Positions 43,274 through 51,656 of a stretch of DNA of 57,712 bases are shown piece by piece. Within the stretch, counting starts at the first letter, position 1; each line of letters opens with the position of its first letter. Below the pieces are notes generated by a model, which was given only the letters and a program-made list of their open reading frames with translations, was not told where the DNA came from and searched no databases. Origin of the DNA: Cytophagales bacterium (GTDB lineage: Bacteria > Bacteroidota > Bacteroidia > Cytophagales > Spirosomataceae); NCBI GenBank assembly GCA_013298125.1, contig JAAFJP010000036.1:1-57712 (forward strand), in the 5' to 3' direction. The position numbers and the translations under genes were made by a program.

Positions 43274-44185
43274 TTATTTTCCTCCTTTTAGACGGCTGTA
43301 AGTTCTATCATACCATTTGGACACTTGTTTAGCTTTTTGCTGACCATAAGCCGATGCTTGATTTCCTAAACCTAAAAATGAGCTTTTTGTACTTGCCATG
43401 AACTGCCCACCACCACTGCCACCGACATAATAAGTGGTCAAGGCGGGGATGCTAAAATACATTACGATAAATACCAGATTGATACAAACAACGTCCATCG
43501 TGAAAGCAGTACCATCTTGTGCATTACCCACTAATTGAATGATTTGTTTTTGCATCACAATTACCAAATTATCAATGATTGCAAGCGTAACCGTCCAAAG
43601 CGAAACCGACAGCCAAACTTTAAACCAATGCGTAGCAATTCCAGTTAGCCCAGGAATACAGCTAAAAGCTAACGCCAAAGGTCCAACTGCAAACAGGAAA
43701 GCGTACAAAATGGAACGCACCCTTTCTACAAAAAGCCTCACAATCATGGTTAAACCCTGTTCAATACACAGAACGATGTAGGTAATGAATGTTTTTCCAT
43801 CGTTGAAGGGAAGCGTAAAGCCATCGGTAAAAAATGACTTTTCAAAAGTTGTTGATGTCTTAGGGTTTTGAGCCATTGCATCGGTTATGTTATTCAATGC
43901 TTGCATTACATCAGGCACTTTGCTAAATGAACCAGTGATTGAATTAATGCCACTCGCAAGTATAGGCATCAATGTTCCGTAATAAGCAACGAAAAACCCG
44001 ACCGCAACGCAACGTAAAATGGGCGAATAGTCAATACTTAAATCGCTACTCGTTAAATACGTTTTTGCGTAAGTCAGGAAGAAATGTAAAATGGTACAAC
44101 AGAGAATAATACCCAGACATGGTTTCATTGCCATATCCGTAAGTGCAGCAGTTGTGAAACTGAGAGCATTATCTAAATCTTCCAT
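43274..44185 (-). CDS. traJ: TraJ, VirB6-like polytopic membrane protein
   Basis: 303 aa with several hydrophobic spans ('CLGIILCCTILHFFLTYA', 'VAVGFFVAYYGTLMPILA', 'AFLFAVGPLALAFSCIPG', 'MDVVCINLVFIVMYFSIPAL'). The order in the operon and the pattern fit TraJ of CTnDOT-type systems. It would form the inner-membrane part of the DNA channel. The C-terminus is basic and cytoplasmic. Confidence 0.82.
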   Translation of the reverse strand: MEDLDNALSFTTAALTDMAMKPCLGIILCCTILHFFLTYAKTYLTSSDLSIDYSPILRCVAVGFFVAYYGTLMPILASGINSITGSFSKVPDVMQALNNITDAMAQNPKTSTTFEKSFFTDGFTLPFNDGKTFITYIVLCIEQGLTMIVRLFVERVRSILYAFLFAVGPLALAFSCIPGLTGIATHWFKVWLSVSLWTVTLAIIDNLVIVMQKQIIQLVGNAQDGTAFTMDVVCINLVFIVMYFSIPALTTYYVGGSGGGQFMASTKSSFLGLGNQASAYGQQKAKQVSKWYDRTYSRLKGGK

Positions 44186-44229
44186 GATAATAGGGTTTTT
44201 AATTGAGCAGTTTTATTAAAAAGTAAGGA

Positions 44230-46653
44230 TTATTTATCCGTTTCAATGACTCCATTTTTATCTTCAATGTATTGATTTACAGCAAATTGGATGTTTCCAT
44301 TGTATTTCTTTTGAAGTGTTCGTAAATGTTCTCTTTCCAAAGGTTTTGAAGTTAAGACAGCGTTCATTGCCTCAGAAACCTCCAAAATATAAACCCTTGC
44401 ATAATCTCCTTGTTTGATAAAAATCTCTCGGTAATCCGTAGAAACTCTAATCGAGTTTATTTTATCAACTTCGTGTTGCGTAAATCCCAAATATTGGGCT
44501 AATTTATCTACTTGTACTTTGTCCGTGTGGTTCAGAATGATTTGAGTTGCTGCATTCGCAATAATGGCAGAACCCACCGAGGACTTAATTATTTCATCTA
44601 TTCCTTGCGTTATGATGCACATTGCCCCGTTATTTTTCCGAACCGTTCGGTACATCGTTTCCACAAAATCCCCCATCGTATCAGATAACATTGACCACGC
44701 TTCATCCATGTAAAGATATTTTCGGTCTTTCGGAAATAACCTTATTTGGTCAAGGGCTAATTCTGTTATCAACATGGCAACAACTGGATATAACAGTTGA
44801 TTAGATTTTATCTTTGCCATATCAAAACAAATCAACGTATTTGCCGAAATATCTTCAAATTCCTCCGAATTTAAAACGTCTTGATATTGCCCATAAACAA
44901 AGGGTTCAAGCACAATAAAAAACTCCTCAAAATCGAAAGAACGAGCAATTCTTTGGTACTCCGCAGTTTCTTTAAATTCGGTCTGAAATCCTTTCAAATA
45001 TTCATAAAATCCTTTTATTGATGGTACATTAAAAGGCATTTTGTCCTCAAAATATCGGTAATACATCGGAATTAATTTCACGAAAACGGAGCGTTCAGCT
45101 TGTGATATTTCTCCTTTCGTTCCCTTCCAAATAACTGATAGTAAGGAGGTTAGAAAATTAACTTTATCCCCTGTCATATTATACCGACCATCTATATCCC
45201 TATCAATAACAAAGGGATTAAATTTGATTGGACTTTCAGGGTCATACTCAAAGTATTTTCCTTGTAAAGCGGACATCATCGAACGATAAGTACCGCCAAC
45301 ATCTATAATAATTTGTCTATTTCTGCCTTCAAATCTTTGTATCATTAAACTACCAATCGTGAATGATTTTCCAGAACCAGTTGGTCCTATCGTGATGGAA
45401 TTTTGATTATTCAACTCCGTGTTAAAGAGATTGACTAACATAGGATTTCCCATTCTATCACACAATAATTCCCCTTTTTCAGCCGATTTATAATTCGTGA
45501 TAAAGTTATTATAAGTCGCTGCATTATCACCACTCATTAGTAACCAACGGTAATTTTGGTAACTATTGGCAGGTGCATTAGCCACAAATAAATTTGCGGA
45601 ATCAATCGTTTCAATGAACGTTTCAGCACCTGCCATTTGGCGAAATCCTGCCACCGTTCTTTGTATGTATTCCTCCCTTTTTTCATCCGATGATGCCCAA
45701 ATTATGACTGAAACATTTACAGAAACTAAGCTCTTATTCTCTGAACGCACTTCTTCCGTAAAATCATCAATCTCTACCATCTTAATTTTGTTGTCCTGAG
45801 ACATCAAAAAATCAAGGTTTCGATTCAATTTTTGTTCCATATCCAAACTACTCAAAACCTTCTCTCTATCCTCAATTAGAATGTTTGTGGATAGTATGTG
45901 AGAGTAATCCATGTGTAACCCTAACGTATATACGTTATTTATCTCGACCCCATAATTTGACTTAACCGAATTAAAGACAACGCTCCCTTGTCCAATCATA
46001 GAAACAATGTTTACTTGTTTCTCTCCGATGCAAATTTTATCGGATTGAGCCGCAAAACTTCGATTAAATCCACCCTGATTTTTTTCAAAATCCAGATTAA
46101 AGTATTGTTGGTAGAAATCCATTAAACCCTCATTTTCCATTCGTTTACAATTGATTCCATAAACCGAAATCATATTGATAAACTCTTTGGTGGAGTGTTC
46201 TGCCATACTTACCGTTTTCAAAATATCCTCAAATGGATTTTTGATTAAACTCTCCCCCATTGCATACAGTGTATTAAATGCGTTGGTTTGTACTTGCTCC
46301 TGTCTTCCAAAACTCAGAAATAAATAACTTCTGTGATGAAGTATTTTTTTCTCATAAAACCGATTGACTGTTTTTTCTTCAAAGTATTTTAATCCACCTT
46401 TTTGTGGTAAATATTTTTTGTGAAAATAACAATCTAACTTTTGTACAGCCGCTTTCAACGGTAGGGATTTCAACGCATTGGCAAAGGCTTGATTAATGGA
46501 ATCATATTCATTTCCCATTAACTTTTCCATCTCTACGGGCGAAACTTCAAACCCCACTCCTACCCTACCATCCTTGAAAATCAAGACGTTATCTTCAATG
46601 GAAAATATTGGCAAAACATCTTCAAATGTTTTTATCCTTTTTCTTGCAGACAT
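44230..46653 (-). CDS. traG: TraG, VirB4-like conjugation ATPase
   Basis: 807 aa, full length. N-terminal CagE/TrbE/VirB domain; Walker A 'TIGPTGSGKSFTIGS' near 423-430; Walker B 'KYLYMDEAWSML' near 648; followed by 'TMYRTVRKNNGAMCIITQGI', typical of the Bacteroidetes TraG group. It powers pilus or channel assembly in the cytoplasm at the membrane. Its start overlaps traF by 32 bases, so the two are translationally coupled. Confidence 0.93.
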   Translation of the reverse strand: MSARKRIKTFEDVLPIFSIEDNVLIFKDGRVGVGFEVSPVEMEKLMGNEYDSINQAFANALKSLPLKAAVQKLDCYFHKKYLPQKGGLKYFEEKTVNRFYEKKILHHRSYLFLSFGRQEQVQTNAFNTLYAMGESLIKNPFEDILKTVSMAEHSTKEFINMISVYGINCKRMENEGLMDFYQQYFNLDFEKNQGGFNRSFAAQSDKICIGEKQVNIVSMIGQGSVVFNSVKSNYGVEINNVYTLGLHMDYSHILSTNILIEDREKVLSSLDMEQKLNRNLDFLMSQDNKIKMVEIDDFTEEVRSENKSLVSVNVSVIIWASSDEKREEYIQRTVAGFRQMAGAETFIETIDSANLFVANAPANSYQNYRWLLMSGDNAATYNNFITNYKSAEKGELLCDRMGNPMLVNLFNTELNNQNSITIGPTGSGKSFTIGSLMIQRFEGRNRQIIIDVGGTYRSMMSALQGKYFEYDPESPIKFNPFVIDRDIDGRYNMTGDKVNFLTSLLSVIWKGTKGEISQAERSVFVKLIPMYYRYFEDKMPFNVPSIKGFYEYLKGFQTEFKETAEYQRIARSFDFEEFFIVLEPFVYGQYQDVLNSEEFEDISANTLICFDMAKIKSNQLLYPVVAMLITELALDQIRLFPKDRKYLYMDEAWSMLSDTMGDFVETMYRTVRKNNGAMCIITQGIDEIIKSSVGSAIIANAATQIILNHTDKVQVDKLAQYLGFTQHEVDKINSIRVSTDYREIFIKQGDYARVYILEVSEAMNAVLTSKPLEREHLRTLQKKYNGNIQFAVNQYIEDKNGVIETDK

Positions 46654-46951
46654 CTTTATTCAAAAAGTTAGGGTTTGTCATTACTATTTTCTTAGGTTGC
46701 TTTAAGTAGAAACTTATTGCCGAAATCAGAAATGAAGGGTGTTTCCGTTTCTCTGCAATGCGTACAACGATAAGCAATCCAATGACAACAATAAATCCCA
46801 AAGTCGGTACAATCGGTGGTACAATAATTACCATTCTCAACAGGCTCATAAAGACTGTGAGTGCCACAAACGAAACTATCACAATTCCCAATTCTTGAAA
46901 TTTCATCCCAAGAATTTTCGTAGGCTTTTCGAGCGATTTTCTAACGTGCAT
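46622..46951 (-). CDS. traF: TraF, VirB3-like conjugation protein (DUF4133)
   Basis: 109 aa. The opening 'KSLEKPTKILGMKFQELGIV' and two adjacent hydrophobic spans ('VIVSFVALTVFMSLLRMVII', 'TLGFIVVIGLLIVV') match the TraF/DUF4133 family. It lies between traE and traG, as in CTnDOT, and overlaps the start of traG. Confidence 0.82.
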   Translation of the reverse strand: MHVRKSLEKPTKILGMKFQELGIVIVSFVALTVFMSLLRMVIIVPPIVPTLGFIVVIGLLIVVRIAEKRKHPSFLISAISFYLKQPKKIVMTNPNFLNKDVCKKKDKNI

Positions 46952-46962
46952 CTTTTAGAAGA

Positions 46963-47304
46963 TTATCTGTTAAATGAACCACCATCACCACCAATTAATC
47001 CAGCCAAGTCCTCAATCATGTAATTGAAGAAAAACCAAATAGCGACACCAATAATAAGATAAATGAGATTGCGTACAGCACTTTGTGAATTGGTCATAAA
47101 TCCAGATACCACTTTCACGATACCAATTATGAGCAGAATACCGAAGATTGCATTTCCCACTAAATAAAGAGTGTTCTTTATTTTTATAAGTGCCTGTGTA
47201 ACGCCCTGTTGAGCAGCTACATCATGGGAAATCAATAAGATAGTTAAGAACAGTAGGGAGGACATTACGATTTTTCCTGACCTTACAGACATAGCCTTTT
47301 GCAT
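46963..47304 (-). CDS. traE: TraE, VirB2-like pilin (DUF4134)
   Basis: 113 aa. Signal-like segment ('MSSLLFLTILLISHDVAAQQ'), then two hydrophobic helices ('LVGNAIFGILLIIGIVKVVS', 'LIYLIIGVAIWFFFNYMIED') and a Gly-rich end, as in VirB2 pilins and DUF4134. First gene of the operon; the 237 bases before it are shared with the divergent double-HTH gene. Confidence 0.83.
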   Translation of the reverse strand: MQKAMSVRSGKIVMSSLLFLTILLISHDVAAQQGVTQALIKIKNTLYLVGNAIFGILLIIGIVKVVSGFMTNSQSAVRNLIYLIIGVAIWFFFNYMIEDLAGLIGGDGGSFNR

Positions 47305-47523
47305 GGCATTAAACTTTAAATGGGTTGAACAAAACAGAATTATCCCTTGATAATCCTCACTCTTTCAAATCATTAGGGTTCTTTTGTATGATAGTTTCTA
47401 CTTAATATTTCGTAATGTGACTAAATAACGGTGGCTATTTTAACTTTATTTTATGAAGGTGTAAATATTTTATTAAATTTTTGTTAAATCCTCTATATTT
47501 TCAAATACATCAATTTTTTATAT

Positions 47524-47531
47524 TATCTTTG
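47524..47531 (+). promoter_or_regulatory. Candidate Bacteroidota -7 box
   Basis: TATCTTTG matches the Bacteroidota -7 consensus TAnnTTTG and lies 11 bases before the ATG of the double-HTH gene. I do not see a good TTTG -33 box at the usual distance. Confidence 0.4.
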
Positions 47532-47541
47532 TGTAATAATT

Positions 47542-47961
47542 ATGATAGAAATAACAACAATAAATAACCGTACTGGCGTAGAAGTTTTGAATGAATTTCA
47601 ACAATTTGTTCAAAATCTTACCACAAGTTTAAACGCTAAAAACCTTGAATTGAGGTTGTTACAGGAGATTTTAGGCGGTTCAATCAGTAATGTCCATAAT
47701 AAAATTACGGGTAAACGCCAATGGACTTTTGAAGAGTTAGAGAAGCTGATGGACTACTTAAAAGTAGATAAAGGCTCATATTATAATTATTTGGCACTTT
47801 TACACAGTATTGAGAGTAGAATCAAAGAATCGGGGTATAAAAACAACTATATTCAAAAAAGAATTGGTATGGATGCTCAGATTTTTTACCGTCGTCAATC
47901 CAAACCCGAATTGTGGACTTTTGATGAATTAACAGAAATTTTTTCAATCATTGAGCGATAA
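47542..47961 (+). CDS. Putative regulator with two tandem HTH-like halves
   Basis: 139 aa, no signal peptide. Two internally similar segments: 'LLQEILGGSISNVHNKITGK' followed by 'RQWTFEELEKLMDYL', and 'YIQKRIGMDAQIFYRRQSKP' followed by 'ELWTFDELTEIFSII'. Each looks like a Cro/XRE-type helix-turn-helix with the shared W-T-F-[ED]-E-L phrase. It is divergent from the tra operon, the classic place for a transfer regulator. Function is inference. Confidence 0.55.
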   Translation: MIEITTINNRTGVEVLNEFQQFVQNLTTSLNAKNLELRLLQEILGGSISNVHNKITGKRQWTFEELEKLMDYLKVDKGSYYNYLALLHSIESRIKESGYKNNYIQKRIGMDAQIFYRRQSKPELWTFDELTEIFSIIER

Positions 47962-47980
47962 TTTACCCAATGATTGAAAA

Positions 47981-48481
47981 CTAATTATTTAATAACATCA
48001 ATGCTTGCCTTACTTTTTTAGCCTCACTATCGCCATCAATTAATCTTTCAATAAATTCACCAATGGTCATTTTCTTACGAGTGGCAACCAATTTTACTAA
48101 TTCTTTATAGTCAGGGTCAAGAGCAATGTAAAAACGCCCGTCTCTCATACTGTCCATACGAGCTTCTTTTGCTTTACGCTTAACTTTTTTTCCCACAAGT
48201 TGAACTTGTTTCTCCCCCTCCCCTACTCCACTTTCTTGATTAGCTGGATTTTCAATATTAGTATTTTCAACGTCCTCAATTTTTGGAGCTTCTATGATTG
48301 TCAATGCAGGAGTTATCTTTTCTGTAACAACAATCTCTTCCTCAACTTTGGGTGATGCTACTTGAATAGCCTTTTCCTCCGTTTCCGAAAATTTCATTGC
48401 CTCTTTTGCCGTAGCCAAGACCTTATCTTTGGCAGCCCTTGAAGGTCTTGCAAATCCTGTACTTTTATTATCTTTTGCCAT
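47981..48481 (-). CDS. ParA partner / TraB-like DNA-binding protein
   Basis: 166 aa. Basic N-terminus ('GFARPSRAAKDKVLATAKEA'), an acidic linker, then a short C-terminal domain ('GRFYIALDPDYKELVKLVAT', 'KMTIGEFIERLID') with ribbon-helix-helix character, as in DUF3408/TraB-type partners. It starts 3 bases after the ParA-like gene, like the second gene of a partition pair. It probably binds the AT-rich repeats at 49.2-49.7 kb. Confidence 0.65.
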   Translation of the reverse strand: MAKDNKSTGFARPSRAAKDKVLATAKEAMKFSETEEKAIQVASPKVEEEIVVTEKITPALTIIEAPKIEDVENTNIENPANQESGVGEGEKQVQLVGKKVKRKAKEARMDSMRDGRFYIALDPDYKELVKLVATRKKMTIGEFIERLIDGDSEAKKVRQALMLLNN

Positions 48482-48484
48482 TGG

Positions 48485-49165
48485 TTATTTCTTCTTTTTG
48501 GTTGAAATCTTTAATTCAAACTTTTTAATAAATTCATCCACAAACGGTTTAAAGTCTGTTTTTCCATCTTTTGAATCTAATATTGACTTATTGGTACTGA
48601 TTTGTTGAAAGACTTTTTTATCCTTGATAGGATTATCAAAAATGACTATTCCCAAATCCTTTGCGTATTCTGGAATGAAATCATTTTCTTTCCTACGACT
48701 TGATTTATTGAGAAAGCCAAAAGAATAAAAGGGTAGATTTTCCTCTTTTCTTATTTCGCCCAAACTTTCCACGATGTTCATAAATACGCCTGTGGACATC
48801 GTATCAGCAGTAGAAGCCACAAATGGAACAAGCATAGAATCACATACTGCCAGTACATCCACAATCATTTCATCATTTCCAGTCATACGAGGCATATCCA
48901 AAAATATTAAATCGTATGAATCAAAATGTTCTTCAATGACAGCTTCAATACTTTCGGGTGATGTTGAAATTACTTCAAACGGAAATACCTCAGTACCTTG
49001 CTCCCGCTCCATCGTTCTAAGGTCATTGATAGTTTGTTGAGCATCTGCATCAATAACTAATACTTTTTGGTTATAATCTATCGACAAAGCCCCTGCCAGC
49101 CAAAGCGTACAGCTCGTTTTACCGATTCCCCCTTTTTGATTTGCAATGCAAATAATTCTTGCCAT
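48485..49165 (-). CDS. parA: ParA-like partition ATPase
   Basis: 226 aa from the ATG at 49165 ('MARIICIANQKGGIGKTSCT'); the frame opens 15 codons earlier but the P-loop should lie near the N-terminus. Deviant Walker A 'KGGIGKTS', 'LVIDADAQQTI' and 'YDLIFLDMPRMTG' place it in the Soj/ParA group (also called TraA in CTnDOT elements). It would segregate the plasmid with the downstream partner gene. Repeats upstream are a likely centromere. Confidence 0.88.
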   Translation of the reverse strand: MARIICIANQKGGIGKTSCTLWLAGALSIDYNQKVLVIDADAQQTINDLRTMEREQGTEVFPFEVISTSPESIEAVIEEHFDSYDLIFLDMPRMTGNDEMIVDVLAVCDSMLVPFVASTADTMSTGVFMNIVESLGEIRKEENLPFYSFGFLNKSSRRKENDFIPEYAKDLGIVIFDNPIKDKKVFQQISTNKSILDSKDGKTDFKPFVDEFIKKFELKISTKKKK

Positions 49166-49227
49166 GTTGAATAATTGTCTTGTTAAAAAGTAAAAATGTT
49201 GATTAGTCAATAAATTGATTAATCAAA

Positions 49228-49702
49228 TTGTAAACAGTACAAATATACAAAAAGTAAAATTATAAAATAATCAATTTGACAATAATTTTATTTATCAACT
49301 TATTGACAATACAATTTATAAACTAATTTATAAATTTAAAAATCAAATAATTGATTAGTTTACAAATATACTATTTTACAAATTTAATAGTTTACTATAC
49401 AATTTTTTAAATTATCAATTCGTTTAATATTTGATTTGTTGCTTTGTTTACAAATTATATTTTAATTTTATATTATTTTAAACCTAAATAGTTGTCTTGT
49501 TGAATGGTTGATTTGTTTACAAATTTACAATTAAATTAAAAGCGAATATACAAATAGAGTTCTTGGGAGTAATAAGACGAAAAAGGTTGAAAAATTAACT
49601 ATAACGTAGAATGGAGCAACCAAAATATAACAATAATAGGGGTGAAGTCGTAAGTATTTTTGGCTGTTAATTGTTTACAATACAACTTGTTTATTTGTAA
49701 AC
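49228..49702. repeat. Dispersed GTTTACAA repeats, candidate centromere (parS)
   Basis: GTTTACAA or its complement occurs at 49228, 49358, 49446, 49515, 49673 and 49695, with near-matches at 49375 and 49390. The tract directly precedes parA and is mixed with attgatta/taatcaat palindromes. Spacing is irregular. Confidence 0.55.
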
Positions 49703-49767
49703 AGATAAATATCAAAGGTTTCAATATTAAAGGAAGGATGTTCGTGTGCTTTTTTTTAGCAAGATGG

Positions 49768-49849
49768 AAGGATTTAACATAGTTAATCCTTTGATTATCA
49801 GCAACATAGTTGCTTTGTTTGTGTACGAAAGTGTCTAAGTGTCTGATAA
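49768..49849 (+). other. Candidate origin of transfer (oriT)
   Basis: Immediately upstream of the mobilization genes are three inverted repeats: aaggatttaac/gttaatcctt (49768-49791, loop ata), agcaac/gttgct (49800-49814, loop ata) and ttatcag/ctgataa (49795-49801 with 49843-49849). A gtgtct direct repeat (49831, 49839) follows. Hairpins next to a relaxase operon are typical of oriT; the nick site is not identified. Confidence 0.5.
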
Positions 49850-49883
49850 CCAAGGGGTAATTGTGTACAGAAAAAAACAAAAA

Positions 49884-50360
49884 ATGGAAGCAAATGAATC
49901 AACAGGGGCGGTAAGGGTTGAGAAAACGCTTAAAACAAGGATAAAACGCCGTTCAGAGGAGTTATCCGTATCAATGCAAGAGTTTGTATCTCTTTCATGT
50001 TTGTACGTTTTAAGGTCAGGAATTGACCCAAGTAAAGTTGAAAAACAAGAAGGTTTAGATAAAGAAATGGCTAAAATGAGAAGTCAAATTTTTGGGTTTA
50101 TGAAAAAACAAGAAATGGATTTCATAAAACCAATGGCACAAGCGATGCAAGAGGTAAGAATAAGGATAAATGAAATAGAAAATACCCAAAAAGCAATACA
50201 ATTGCTTGCTTTTAAAAATAAAATTATGCAGGAAATTCAACTTTCGGCAAGCTATAAATTGAGTAATAATGATGAAGATTTTATAAAAAAATTATCTCAT
50301 AAAATGCAGATAATTTTTGATGAAGAAATAGAAAAATTTACAACCGAAATGAAATTATAA
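49884..50360 (+). CDS. BfmA/BtgA-like mobilization accessory protein
   Basis: 158 aa from the ATG at 49884 ('MEANESTGAVRVEKTLKTRI'); a GTG start 45 bases upstream is possible but falls in the oriT hairpins. The N-terminal 60 residues ('LKTRIKRRSEELSVSMQEFV', 'LYVLRSGIDPSK') fit the ribbon-helix-helix start of BfmA/BtgA mobilization proteins. The rest is helical or coiled coil. It would bind oriT and assist the relaxase, which starts one base after its stop. Confidence 0.7.
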   Translation: MEANESTGAVRVEKTLKTRIKRRSEELSVSMQEFVSLSCLYVLRSGIDPSKVEKQEGLDKEMAKMRSQIFGFMKKQEMDFIKPMAQAMQEVRIRINEIENTQKAIQLLAFKNKIMQEIQLSASYKLSNNDEDFIKKLSHKMQIIFDEEIEKFTTEMKL

Positions 50361-50361
50361 A

Positions 50362-51615
50362 ATGGTTACTCGAATATTAAAAACGAAAGATTCTGGAAAC
50401 ATAGTTTACGATAATAAAGGGAGTGTAGAGAGATTAGTAAACTACTTGAAACATGAAGCGAAAGAAAATAATTCGCCTGATATTTATTTCTTTAATCAGT
50501 CAGAAATAAATCTAAAACCTGATGATGTTTTAGATAAAATAGATAATAATATTAAAGGTGTAAAAACTACTGACTCAAAATTCTTTACCTTGATAATTAG
50601 TCCAAGTCAAGATGAATTAAATCATCTAAAAAATGATGAAAAAAAATTGATTGAATACACCCAAAAAGTAATGGAAAATTATGGAAATAATTTCCAATTA
50701 GGGAACGATAAGAAGATTCAAAAAGATGAATTAGTATGGTTTGCAACTATACATCAAGAACGTAAATTTTCGGGTACAGATGAAGCTGTAAAAGAGGGTT
50801 CTGCACGTTCAGGTACGCAAAAGCCAGGACTACAAACACACATTCACGTAATTGTGTCAAGGAGGGATGCAGAGCAGAAAATTACACTTTCGCCAGAAGG
50901 AAATCAGAAGAGGTTTTCAAAAGCCGATTGGACTTTAAAGAACATCAAAGATTTTAATTCGATGTTTGAATATCGTCCACCTAAAAACCTTGAATATGAA
51001 GAAAAAAAATTGAGGGAAAGAGTTGAAAATTGGTCCAAAAATTATCCTGATGTAGAAAAGCTCATTGAGATTGAGAAAGTTGTTAAAATAGCCAAAGAAA
51101 GAGGATTTGAAGGTGGATTTTATAGAGATTTAAAGAAGATTGAGCAAAAACTTGAAAACGGTGAGTTGATTCTTAATCCGTACCATATTTTAGCAGGGGA
51201 GAAGCCGAACCGAAAAGCCGAATATTTATCCGAAAAAATTGAGAAAATTAAAAACAACTTTGACTTAACTGATAAAGAATTTAATGCAACCGAAATTATG
51301 AGATTGGGTAAAGAAAAAAATTATAGTGATGAATTTTATAAAAGTTTAAGAAGCGTTGAAAAAGAGATTAAAGAAACGTGGGGAGTACCACAAAATTATT
51401 TAGAAAGATTGGGGAATACTAAAATTTATTCCACTCCAATCAATGAAAAAATCATCAATGAAAAAGTGGATAATTTATCGAAAGATACAAGCCAAGAGAA
51501 AATGATAAGTATTTCAAAAAGCGTTTTTGACATTGGTTATGAAGGAGATTCACCAGAAGATTATGTGAGAAAAAAGAAACGAAGAAATAATATAAATCGC
51601 CCTTCGTTTAACTAA
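50362..51615 (+). CDS. Relaxase / mobilization protein (DUF5712-like)
   Basis: 417 aa. N-terminal relaxase domain (about 1-205) with a conserved opening ('GSVERLVNYLKHEAKE'), 'VWFATIHQERKFSGTD' (H131) and the metal-binding 'GLQTHIHVIVSRRD' (H160, H162). The nicking Tyr is not certain; Y16, Y28 and Y42 are near the N-terminus. The C-terminal half is charged and helical. I place it in the Bacteroidota DUF5712/MobB-like relaxase group by pattern. It would nick oriT and lead the strand into the recipient with the coupling protein encoded next. Confidence 0.78.
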   Translation: MVTRILKTKDSGNIVYDNKGSVERLVNYLKHEAKENNSPDIYFFNQSEINLKPDDVLDKIDNNIKGVKTTDSKFFTLIISPSQDELNHLKNDEKKLIEYTQKVMENYGNNFQLGNDKKIQKDELVWFATIHQERKFSGTDEAVKEGSARSGTQKPGLQTHIHVIVSRRDAEQKITLSPEGNQKRFSKADWTLKNIKDFNSMFEYRPPKNLEYEEKKLRERVENWSKNYPDVEKLIEIEKVVKIAKERGFEGGFYRDLKKIEQKLENGELILNPYHILAGEKPNRKAEYLSEKIEKIKNNFDLTDKEFNATEIMRLGKEKNYSDEFYKSLRSVEKEIKETWGVPQNYLERLGNTKIYSTPINEKIINEKVDNLSKDTSQEKMISISKSVFDIGYEGDSPEDYVRKKKRRNNINRPSFN

Positions 51616-51656
51616 TGTAGTAGTTTGAATATCAACGATTTACCAATGGTAATTTT

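Larger units (their letters stand above)
49166..49883. other. AT-rich control region between parA and mob genes
   Basis: About 720 bases with no convincing gene; a minus frame at 49599-49880 shows no protein-like features. The left 500 bases are extremely AT-rich and carry the GTTTACAA repeats. The right 120 bases carry the hairpin cluster proposed as oriT. Confidence 0.6.
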
